6,952 nt of DNA. Source: Nitrospinaceae bacterium. Lineage in GTDB: Bacteria; Nitrospinota; Nitrospinia; Nitrospinales; VA-1. Position 1 is the stretch's first letter; each line of letters begins with the position of its first letter. A model generated the notes under the pieces. The model was not told the origin of the DNA. It did not search any database and saw nothing but the letters and a program-made list of their open reading frames with translations. The position numbers were made by a program, and so were the translations under genes. This document shows, in pieces, positions 1-6,799 of the stretch. The stretch is taken from NCBI GenBank assembly GCA_029261435.1, contig JAJDBI010000314.1, positions 1 through 6,952 of the forward strand, read 5' to 3'.

Positions 1-1320
1 GAGTCAACACAAGTAGAATGTGAATTGGTTGATATTCATGGGAATCCATTGTGGTTTCTTTCGACATTTTCTGTCAAAAGAAAAAACGATTCTGGAAAGG
101 TAATATCTATCACAGGAGCATCCCAAAATGTAACTGAGAGAGTGATGAATCAAGTGGCTACCGCTAAAGCCAAAGACGAAGCCGAAAAAGCCAATAAGGC
201 CAAATCTGAATTTTTATCACGTATGAGTCATGAACTACGCACTCCGATGAATGCAATTTTGGGTTTCACTCAATTACTGGAATTAGATACTCAAAACCCC
301 TTGGCTGATTATCAGAGGGAAAATATAGGGAGAGTGTCCTCAGCTGGAAAATATCTTTTAAAACTAATCAATGAAGTGTTGGATATTTCTAGAATTGAAT
401 CTGGAAATATAGACTTATCTGTTGAACGTGTCGATATTGTTAATATTTTAAATGAAGTTATTTCTATTTCCAAACCGTTGGCTGATGAACAAAACATATC
501 TCTTGAATACCAGAAAATTCCTGATGGCAGTATTTTTGCGAATGTAGACCCGCTTCGATTTAAACAAGTAGTTTTGAATCTGATCTCTAACGCCATCAAA
601 TACAATGACCCCAACGGTTCTGTGATCATTTCCTACGAGAAACAAGGTGGTAATACGATGCGAATAGGAATAAGAGATACCGGTCATGGAATTGCTGAGG
701 ATAAAAAGGATAAGCTGTTTAAGCCTTTTGAGCGTTTTGATATTGATTCTGAGCAAATTGAAGGAACAGGCATAGGACTTACAATAGCTCAAAAGCTCAT
801 TGAATTGATGGAAGGGTCTATCGGCTATGAAAGTGTTGCCGGAGAGGGCAGTTTTTTTTATGTCGATGTGCTTGCTTCGGATAATAATTCTTTGTCAACG
901 CTAACTGAGAAACAATTATGTTCAAGTAAACCTTCCTTTCGGAAGAGTAATATAAAGAAGATTCTTTATATTGATGATAATCTTTCAAACTTGGAACTGG
1001 TTGAACAGATTCTTAATACCAGGCAGGACTTAGAGTTTCTTTCTGCTTTAAATGCTTTTGATGGGATTGAACTGGCTAAGTCTCAAAATCCAGAATTGAT
1101 TTTGATGGATATTCATATGCCGGGAATGAATGGTCTGCAAGCATTTAGCAAACTAAAGATGGCTAAAGAGACCAAGGGTATTCCCGTCATCGCCTTGACG
1201 GCAGATGCCATGGATGGAGATATTAGAAAGGCTCTGGATATGGGATTTAAGAGTTATATTACTAAACCTCTGAATATACCTGATTTTTTCGATGAAATTA
1301 GCAAGGTTTTAGCTGCATGA
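1..1320 (+). CDS. Hybrid sensor histidine kinase, 5' partial (PAS/PAC end, HisKA, HATPase_c, REC)
   Basis: The frame is open from the first base, so the gene begins upstream; 439 codons are visible. The TTG at 25 lies inside a PAS domain and is not a credible start. Numbering from the window edge, codons 1-45 are the tail of a PAS domain and its PAC motif (WFLSTFSVKR...ITGASQNVTER). HisKA follows with phospho-acceptor His77 in SHELRTP. HATPase_c has N-box Asn197, G1 box Asp226 (DTGHGI) and G2 box GTGIGL. A C-terminal receiver has acidic Asp325/326, phospho-Asp370 (LMDIHMPG), Thr400 and Lys422. All residues needed for autophosphorylation and His-to-Asp transfer are present, and no output domain follows the receiver, so signal must leave through an HPt protein or another partner. 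Membrane attachment cannot be judged because the N-terminus is missing. Its catalytic module is paralogous to that of the kinase at 2345-4582. Confidence 0.95.
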   Translation, partial: ESTQVECELVDIHGNPLWFLSTFSVKRKNDSGKVISITGASQNVTERVMNQVATAKAKDEAEKANKAKSEFLSRMSHELRTPMNAILGFTQLLELDTQNPLADYQRENIGRVSSAGKYLLKLINEVLDISRIESGNIDLSVERVDIVNILNEVISISKPLADEQNISLEYQKIPDGSIFANVDPLRFKQVVLNLISNAIKYNDPNGSVIISYEKQGGNTMRIGIRDTGHGIAEDKKDKLFKPFERFDIDSEQIEGTGIGLTIAQKLIELMEGSIGYESVAGEGSFFYVDVLASDNNSLSTLTEKQLCSSKPSFRKSNIKKILYIDDNLSNLELVEQILNTRQDLEFLSALNAFDGIELAKSQNPELILMDIHMPGMNGLQAFSKLKMAKETKGIPVIALTADAMDGDIRKALDMGFKSYITKPLNIPDFFDEISKVLAA

Positions 1321-1407
1321 GTTTTGCCAATAAGAGATCAAACAATTGTCTCTCATAAAAAACAAGTGGTTCATCCTTAATTATAAACCTTGTCTTTGAC
1401 AAAAGAA

Positions 1408-1413
1408 TATAAT
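1408..1413 (+). promoter_or_regulatory. Possible -10 box upstream of the PstS-like gene
   Basis: A perfect TATAAT lies 27 bp before the ATG at 1441, in a 120-bp AT-rich gap after the kinase stop codon. A TTGACA at 1396-1401 is only 6 bp upstream of it, too close to act as its -35, and the correctly spaced position (about 1385-1390) does not match a -35. It may be a promoter driven by an activator, or a chance match in AT-rich DNA. The ATG itself has a good ribosome-binding site, AAGAG at 1430-1434 with a 6-base spacer. Confidence 0.3.
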
Positions 1414-1440
1414 TAAAACCCTTCTGAGTAAGAGTACCCC

Positions 1441-2325
1441 ATGTATAAACAAATTTCACTCGCGTTGGTTTTTCTCTCCTTATTTTTAACCAGTACTGTT
1501 GCTGCAAATGACCTTTCCTGGGCAGGCTGCGGAATCACAAAGCATGCTTTTATGAATGAGATGGCTGATGCTTTTGAGAAAAAAACCGGGTTGAAAATCA
1601 GGTTGTCGGGAGGAGGAGCAACAAAAGGGATTCGTTCGGCATCAGCTGGAACAACCGATCTAGGTGGTAGTTGCAGACTATGGTTAATCTTGCCTGATGG
1701 AAGCACTCATTCTCAGGAGGTTAATGCCAGGCTGATACATGTCGGGTGGGATGCTTTAGTACCAATTACCAGCACTAGCAATCCTGTGGAAAATATATCT
1801 TTGGAGGAAATTAAAAATATTCTAAACGGAGAGCTCAAGAGTTGGACTGATATGGGATGGAAAGATTCCGGGAAAATAATTCTTTGTATTCGGGAGGGCA
1901 AAGAATCGGGAGTGGGTTTTATGGCCAGAAAGCTCATATTTAATGATCCAGATTATAAATTTAAGGGGCGTTCTTTGTTCTTCAAATCAACAAATTCACT
2001 TGAGGCCAAAGTTGAGAACTCCTCCCGTTCCTTTGGATTAAGCGGGGTTAGTTCGGCCAAGAGAAGGGACGTAAAGATACTGTCTATAGACGGTATTTAT
2101 CCTGGCAAAGAAAACATAGCATCCGGAAAGTTCCCTCTATTCCGACCATTATTTATAACTGCTTCAAAAACCAAGTCCAGGCCAGAAGTGGAAATGTTTA
2201 TCGATTTTATCAGGGGATCGGATGGACAGAAAATAATATCAAATCAAGGAACAATCAACCTTGAAGAAGGAAAAACACTGCACCTTTTATGGAACAAAAA
2301 GTATCCCAAATTACGGCTCCAATGA
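1441..2325 (+). CDS. PstS-like periplasmic substrate-binding protein
   Basis: This 294-residue protein starts with a Sec signal peptide (charged MYK, hydrophobic core, likely cleavage after A22 in TVAA-ND) and is expected to be periplasmic. The body matches the phosphate-binding-protein (PstS/PBP-like) family in order: SGGGATKGI (56-64), TTDLGGSCR (71-79), a central block with WDALVPI (103-109) and EEIKNILNGELKSWTDMG (122-139), R151...SG(156-157), IDGIYPGKENIASG (216-229), and a C-terminal FIDFIRGSDGQKII (253-266). Canonical PstS has SGT at the third ligand loop; here it is SGV (Val158), and the Arg-Ser spacing is one residue longer, so the ligand may be phosphate, another oxyanion, or something different. 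No permease or ATPase gene is adjacent. It lies between two hybrid kinases and 19 bp before the second, which suggests a sensory co-receptor role (inference). The family assignment is firm; the ligand is unknown. Confidence 0.9.
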   Translation: MYKQISLALVFLSLFLTSTVAANDLSWAGCGITKHAFMNEMADAFEKKTGLKIRLSGGGATKGIRSASAGTTDLGGSCRLWLILPDGSTHSQEVNARLIHVGWDALVPITSTSNPVENISLEEIKNILNGELKSWTDMGWKDSGKIILCIREGKESGVGFMARKLIFNDPDYKFKGRSLFFKSTNSLEAKVENSSRSFGLSGVSSAKRRDVKILSIDGIYPGKENIASGKFPLFRPLFITASKTKSRPEVEMFIDFIRGSDGQKIISNQGTINLEEGKTLHLLWNKKYPKLRLQ

Positions 2326-2344
2326 ATATGTTGATTCTTTATTT

Positions 2345-4582
2345 ATGACTATCTGGAAAAAAATTATTTTTAGTGGCGCATTCCTGATTTTTCTTTTGCT
2401 ATCAATTCAGGGGTGGATGTTTGCAGACCTGGTGAATGACGAAATCAAGTCTACTTTGGACCGCCAGTTGGAATCCAGCAAAGATAGTCATATTGCAATG
2501 ATTGAAGGTTACCTTGCAGATATCGAAGCGAACCTTGATATTGTTGGTTCTCACAAGGCATTGGAGAACTACTTCACATCGAGATACTTTGACGATGGTG
2601 ATGGGATGTTGACTGCTGAATCTTCACTTGAAAGGTTTTTTATTCGAATACAAAAAGCAAAACCTCAATACCGTGAAATTATCCTATCTACAATTCAAAA
2701 TGATCCTGTCCTTCACATATCCAACAATAGACGCATTGAGAAGTTAAATAGCCCGATTCAGGTAGCACCTCCCTTCGATTCCCAAAAAATAATACATCAG
2801 CTAATTGAGTCAGAGGCAGGAGATTGGATTTTACAATCCATTAAATTTTTGAGTTTTTCGGGTCATGTTGAAGGATTTGTTTGCCTGCACCTGCCAATTG
2901 AACATTTAGTCAGGCATGTGTTTGGACATCTGAACGATATTAATATGTTTTATTTAATGTCTATTGATGAAAAGAAGATCGTTGTGGGATCTGAAAATAT
3001 AGATTCGTTCATGAAAAATAATAGGATCGTAGGTGAGGTCACAGACTGGGTTATTTTCACTTCTCCCATTCCCGAACTGAGTTTGAAACTTACTCTGGCT
3101 GTCGAGAAGAAAAAAGCTTATTCAACTCTTAACATGTTGGAAAAGTATGAAATATGGTTTTTGTGTCTGGCATTGGTTTTCTCTTTGATTTTTCTTAGCC
3201 AGATTGCAAAGAAAATCACACGCCCCATCCAAAAACTTTCTGATTGGGCCTTCAATATTCAACATGGGGAATTAGACCAAAAGAAAATACTCTTCCCTGC
3301 AGAAATTAATTCAAAAGATGAGATTGGAAAATTGGCAGAATCGTTCCGAACCTTAACTCTAAAAATTATTGAGCAAAACAATAACCTGGAAGAATTAGTT
3401 GAAAAGAGAACCTCGGAATTAAGACAGTCAAAGGAAGAAGCCGAAAAAGCGAATCTTGCCAAATCTGAGTTTCTATCCAGAATGAGTCATGAATTGAGGA
3501 CACCGATGAATGCCATATTGGGGTTCACTCAGCTCTTGCAAATGGATACCCGGAATCCTTTGCTTGATATCCAGAAGGACAGTCTGGAAAAGGTGAGTTC
3601 AGCTGGAAAACATCTCTTAGAGCTTATTAATGAGGTGCTGGATCTGTCAACGATTGAGGCTGGACATTTAAATCTCACTATTGAAACCGTCGATATTGTC
3701 CCAATTATAGAAAACGTTATTTCAGTGTCGAAACCTTTGGCCGATCAAAGGATGGTATCCATTGAGTATCTTAAAGTGCCAAATAGAAACTTTATTGTCG
3801 AAGTTGATAAACTTCGATTTAAGCAAGTCGCCTTAAACCTGATTTCAAATGCCATAAAATATAACAGTCCAAACGGTTCTGTGGTTATTTCTTTTGAAGT
3901 TCAACAGGAAGATAAATTGATCTTAGGAATCAAAGATACTGGGAATGGTATACCTGATGAAAAGAAGGATAAGCTGTTCATGCCTTTCGAGCGATTTGAC
4001 TCTGAAAATGATCAGATTGAAGGTACAGGTGTTGGATTGAGCATATCCAAAAACCTTGTAGAATTGATGGGAGGGACAATCAGCTTTGAAAGTACACTCG
4101 GGGAAGGCAGTATTTTTTATATTAATTTGCCACTGACCGAAAAAGTTCGTATAGCTTCTCCGCCAGTTAATGATGAACCCACGTCTCTTGATATCCCCTT
4201 GTCAACTGATGGCAAACAAAAAGTACTTTATATTGATGATATCCCTGCTAATGTGATTATGGTTGAGCAAATCCTTAACTATCGTTCCCATATCGTGGTT
4301 CTATCTGCAGCAAATGCAATGAATGGGATTGAAATAGCGAGAGTTGAAACACCAGATTTGATTTTAATGGACATTCATATGCCGGGCATGGATGGGATTA
4401 CAGCATTCAAAAAACTTCAGACTCTGAATGAAACCAAAGATATTCCCGTTATAGCTTTGACGGCAGATGCTATGGGTGGAGATATGAAAATGGCTCTAGA
4501 TATGGGGTTTAATGATTACATAACCAAACCGATTGATGTGCATAATTTTTTAAATACAATTGATAAAGTTTTAGCCACATGA
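2345..4582 (+). CDS. Membrane hybrid sensor histidine kinase (Cache-like sensor, HAMP, HisKA, HATPase_c, REC)
   Basis: The chosen start, ATG 2345, gives 745 residues and puts a TM helix at the N-terminus (about 5-25). A TTG at 2261 would add 28 polar residues and overlap the previous gene by 65 bp. No clear Shine-Dalgarno precedes 2345, so translational coupling to the stop at 2325 is plausible. Residues about 30-265 form a periplasmic sensor resembling double-Cache domains (YREIILSTIQNDPVLHIS is typical). TM2 spans about 269-288, followed by HAMP (KKITRPIQKLS) and a coiled coil to about 375. HisKA has His382, HATPase_c has Asn502, Asp531 (DTGNGI) and GTGVGL, and the receiver has Asp631/632, Asp676, Thr706 and Lys728. 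All catalytic residues are intact. There is no output domain. The gene probably forms an operon with the PstS-like gene, which may feed its sensor. Confidence 0.95.
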   Translation: MTIWKKIIFSGAFLIFLLLSIQGWMFADLVNDEIKSTLDRQLESSKDSHIAMIEGYLADIEANLDIVGSHKALENYFTSRYFDDGDGMLTAESSLERFFIRIQKAKPQYREIILSTIQNDPVLHISNNRRIEKLNSPIQVAPPFDSQKIIHQLIESEAGDWILQSIKFLSFSGHVEGFVCLHLPIEHLVRHVFGHLNDINMFYLMSIDEKKIVVGSENIDSFMKNNRIVGEVTDWVIFTSPIPELSLKLTLAVEKKKAYSTLNMLEKYEIWFLCLALVFSLIFLSQIAKKITRPIQKLSDWAFNIQHGELDQKKILFPAEINSKDEIGKLAESFRTLTLKIIEQNNNLEELVEKRTSELRQSKEEAEKANLAKSEFLSRMSHELRTPMNAILGFTQLLQMDTRNPLLDIQKDSLEKVSSAGKHLLELINEVLDLSTIEAGHLNLTIETVDIVPIIENVISVSKPLADQRMVSIEYLKVPNRNFIVEVDKLRFKQVALNLISNAIKYNSPNGSVVISFEVQQEDKLILGIKDTGNGIPDEKKDKLFMPFERFDSENDQIEGTGVGLSISKNLVELMGGTISFESTLGEGSIFYINLPLTEKVRIASPPVNDEPTSLDIPLSTDGKQKVLYIDDIPANVIMVEQILNYRSHIVVLSAANAMNGIEIARVETPDLILMDIHMPGMDGITAFKKLQTLNETKDIPVIALTADAMGGDMKMALDMGFNDYITKPIDVHNFLNTIDKVLAT

Positions 4583-4719
4583 TCTATAAGATGCTACACC
4601 TCAAAAGAACATGTTATTGGGATTAGTTTTGCAAGGTCAAAAATTGTTGAAAAGCTGAAGTTTTAAGGAGGACTAACTACAATATCCAGGTTTTCTTTTG
4701 CGCTTCTTACTGTGATGGG

Positions 4720-5904
4720 TCATTTGATATTCAGTGGAATGCCGGTTTCAGGGGCAAGGATCAATCTTGTCAGCGAACCATTGCCACCGATCCATAGAGA
4801 ATGATCTGAAGTGGCTTCAATGCTGAAAATGAATTTTGATTTTAATCCGTTAATTGCGGAAAAATTCTGGAATGTCCTTCCGTCAAACCGGCTTAGTCCA
4901 TCATTGGTACCGATCCACAAATTTCCTGATTTATCTGGTTTCAAAGATAGGATGAAGTTGCCCGGCAACCCATCTTTCACCGTAAAATTACGAAAGGTCA
5001 GCGTTTGGGTATCAAGTAGACTCAAACCTCCTCCCCATGTTCCTATCCATAAGCGGTTTTTCTCGTCCAGCAACATGGAGACCACATAATTTGGGCGGTA
5101 GTCTGAAGTCTGTAAATTGGGAATAGAAGGAGAAGCCTGGGCGGAGTGATGCTGGCCTTGAAAGAGCGACATGGTGCCCTGATTCTCTCGTTGTACCTGT
5201 TCGTAGGAGGCTCCGAGTCCGTCTTTATGATTGAAGGCCTGCCATTTTCCATTGTGCAGAGAAGAGACTCCCGACTCAGTTCCGAACCAGATTTTTTCTG
5301 CGGACTCAATTTCAACGGCATAAACCCAATCATCGATCAAACCACCCTCAGTGCTTTCCACTGTAAAACTTTGCCAGTTTTTCCTCTCGGAGGGATTCCC
5401 AGTCACTCGGTTCACGCCACTCCAGGTTGCGAGCCAAAGAATATTATTGTCGAATTCTATATCGTAGACAAAGGCATCGTTCAATCCTTGCGGTGTGTTG
5501 TAATTCTTCCAGTGATCGACGTTAAGGTGACTGAGTCCACCGCCGTAGGTTCCTATCCATGGCAGGTTTTGAGAATCAAAAGTGATGGAAAAAATTCCAT
5601 TGCTGAGTAAATGGTTTTGGTTGTCATAGACTTCATAGTCCTGGAGGGTATGAGTATCGTAGCGGATGACTCCCCGTCCGGTTCCCATCCAGAGATATTT
5701 TCCTTGAGATGTTAGTACTTTAATGTTTCTGGTGTTAAGCTCAAAAGTTTGCTTCTTCAGAATATGAGGGTAGGGCTCACCGGTAGTTTTTTCGGATATA
5801 GATGCGCTGAAAGCACTAGCGGTGTCTAACGGGATAAAGCTGGCACCTGCAATGAAAATGAATATAATGACGAGGGTTTTATTAATAAATTTAAGAGGTT
5901 GCAT
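4720..5904 (-). CDS. Secreted seven-bladed beta-propeller with Reg_prop-type repeats
   Basis: This 394-residue protein has an N-terminal signal peptide (KFINK, then a hydrophobic stretch, likely cleavage near ASA, residue 31) and is expected to be periplasmic or secreted. The rest is seven repeats of the two-component-regulator propeller type, each with a core like LWIGTxxGLxRFD. The core Trp residues are at 72, 116, 157, 206, 286, 330 and 371, about 41-49 apart, enough for one closed seven-bladed propeller. The exception is the 80-residue step between blades 4 and 5, which holds a Gln/Ser/His-rich insertion of about 35 residues (near 232-270). Unlike hybrid regulators with this repeat, no kinase, TM or DNA-binding domain follows. 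The likely role is ligand or protein binding; the partner is unknown. The start codon overlaps that of the divergent lipoprotein gene. Upstream of it, only a -10-like TATAGT (5939-5934) is seen, and the ribosome-binding site is weak. Confidence 0.88.
   Translation of the reverse strand: MQPLKFINKTLVIIFIFIAGASFIPLDTASAFSASISEKTTGEPYPHILKKQTFELNTRNIKVLTSQGKYLWMGTGRGVIRYDTHTLQDYEVYDNQNHLLSNGIFSITFDSQNLPWIGTYGGGLSHLNVDHWKNYNTPQGLNDAFVYDIEFDNNILWLATWSGVNRVTGNPSERKNWQSFTVESTEGGLIDDWVYAVEIESAEKIWFGTESGVSSLHNGKWQAFNHKDGLGASYEQVQRENQGTMSLFQGQHHSAQASPSIPNLQTSDYRPNYVVSMLLDEKNRLWIGTWGGGLSLLDTQTLTFRNFTVKDGLPGNFILSLKPDKSGNLWIGTNDGLSRFDGRTFQNFSAINGLKSKFIFSIEATSDHSLWIGGNGSLTRLILAPETGIPLNIK
5840..5868 (+). 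promoter_or_regulatory. Candidate sigma-70-type promoter for the SUMF1-fold lipoprotein
   Basis: CTGGCA (5840-5845, four of six matches to the -35 consensus) is followed after exactly 17 bp by a perfect TATAAT (5863-5868). Transcription would start near 5875, about 28 bases before the ATG at 5903. The site lies inside the signal-peptide codons of the opposite-strand propeller gene, the only place it can be, because there is no intergenic space between the two start codons. The match is good by eye but unscored against background. Confidence 0.42.
5893..5898 (+). promoter_or_regulatory. Ribosome-binding site deciding the lipoprotein start
   Basis: AAGAGG ends 4 bases before the ATG at 5903 and 7 bases before the in-frame GTG at 5906. 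This favours a start here over the GTG at 5822, which would put 27 unneeded residues before the lipoprotein signal. ATG 5903 was chosen; GTG 5906 is equally well spaced and would shorten the protein by one residue. Confidence 0.6.
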
Positions 5905-6781
5905 GGTGAAGTATTCTCACATTAATTTTAAAAACTATACCCCAGCTGTTTTTATATTGCTTTTGTTTTTTCTTTCGGGGTGTGAGTCATGCGACTGTGA
6001 GAAAGAGCTTTTGACTCCGGTAAAGGTTTCCGAGAGAGATCAAAAAGAAATGGTTTTGGTGCCTTCTGGTGAATTTATCATGGGCACGGACAAGGTGGAT
6101 ACGGAAGGCACACAAAAAAACATTGGAGCGGTTAAAGCTCTTTATCTTGATCAACACCCTGAGCAAAAGCTGTTTTTGGGACCGTTCTATATGGATCGTT
6201 ATGAAGTGACCAATGCGGAGTATTTGAAATTCCTCAAAGCCACACAGTTCACTGATCGGCCTGCTCATTGGGTGGATGGTGCTTTTCCTGAGGAGCAATC
6301 CTCGCATCCAGTCACACAGGTAACCTGGTGGGAGGGATGGTCTTATTGCATGTGGGCCGGTAAACAACTCCCCACCGAAGCACAATGGGAAAAGTCAGCG
6401 AGAGGTCCGGATGGCTTACCTTATCCATGGGGAGAAGAGTTTATTAAAGGCAAGTCAAACCTGGGTATTGATGGGGACCGAAAAACGGCACCGGTTACCG
6501 CCTATCCTGAAGATGTTAGTTTGTATGGAGTTTATGGTTTATCGGGAAATGTTATGGAATGGACTCTGGACTGGTATCTTCCTTATCCTGGAAATACAAA
6601 GTCGAATTCCAGGTTTGGCAGGGAACTGAAGGTCTTGCGAGGAAATGGGTTCCAGAAAGCCGGGCATTATTTTTTAGATGCCTACCGTTTTGCATTCACC
6701 CGTACTGAGGCCAATCCGAATGATTTTTTTGAGAATGTGGGATTCCGGTGCGCATCGGAAATTATACCTGAAGATAAATGA
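5903..6781 (+). CDS. SUMF1/FGE-fold lipoprotein lacking the catalytic cysteines
   Basis: This 292-residue protein begins with a lipoprotein signal: a hydrophobic stretch 15-24, then lipobox LSGC with Cys27. Glu rather than Asp follows the Cys, which fits outer-membrane sorting if the Lol rule holds here. The start CESCDC is Cys-rich. The remainder is a SUMF1 (formylglycine-generating-enzyme-like) domain: MVLVPSGEFIMG (50-61), YEVTNAEY (100-107), HPVTQVTW (135-142), LPTEAQWEKSARG (156-168), GLSGNVMEW (212-220), RG (246-247), YRFAFTR (261-267) and VGFRCA (279-284). True FGEs have two catalytic Cys between the RGGS and YR motifs; here that stretch (RGNGFQKAGHYFLDAYR) has none, so sulfatase activation is unlikely. 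A structural or binding role is more probable, as in many SUMF1-fold lipoproteins. It is transcribed divergently from the propeller gene with overlapping start codons, suggesting a shared process (inference). Confidence 0.92.
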   Translation: MVKYSHINFKNYTPAVFILLLFFLSGCESCDCEKELLTPVKVSERDQKEMVLVPSGEFIMGTDKVDTEGTQKNIGAVKALYLDQHPEQKLFLGPFYMDRYEVTNAEYLKFLKATQFTDRPAHWVDGAFPEEQSSHPVTQVTWWEGWSYCMWAGKQLPTEAQWEKSARGPDGLPYPWGEEFIKGKSNLGIDGDRKTAPVTAYPEDVSLYGVYGLSGNVMEWTLDWYLPYPGNTKSNSRFGRELKVLRGNGFQKAGHYFLDAYRFAFTRTEANPNDFFENVGFRCASEIIPEDK

Positions 6782-6799
6782 GCTTAGAGATAATGCTGC

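Noticed and set aside
1333..1353. Stem agagat / gtctct after the first kinase, possible terminator
   Set aside because: Six pairs including one G-T, AT-rich, with no run of T after it; too weak to call.
1396..1413. TTGACA followed by TATAAT read as one promoter
   Set aside because: Only 6 bp separate the two hexamers, far from the 16-18 bp a sigma-70 promoter needs.
2261..2344. Upstream TTG start for the second kinase
   Set aside because: It would overlap the binding-protein gene by 65 bp and put 28 polar residues before the first TM helix; ATG 2345 fits the topology better.
4665..4671. Strong Shine-Dalgarno-like AAGGAGG in the gap after the second kinase
   Set aside because: No ATG, GTG or TTG lies within a workable distance. 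The nearest frame, ATG 4715, is 43 bases away and encodes only 29 residues across the propeller's 3' end.
4583..4719. Terminator search between the convergent kinase and propeller genes
   Set aside because: No GC-rich hairpin with a T-run was found on either strand in these 137 bp.
5146..5610. 154-codon open frame on the + strand inside the propeller gene
   Set aside because: It is antisense to a clear seven-repeat protein, shows no recognisable motif and has no convincing ribosome-binding site.
5822..5902. Upstream GTG start for the SUMF1-fold lipoprotein
   Set aside because: A 27-residue extension before a lipoprotein signal is unlikely, and the AAGAGG at 5893 serves the ATG at 5903.
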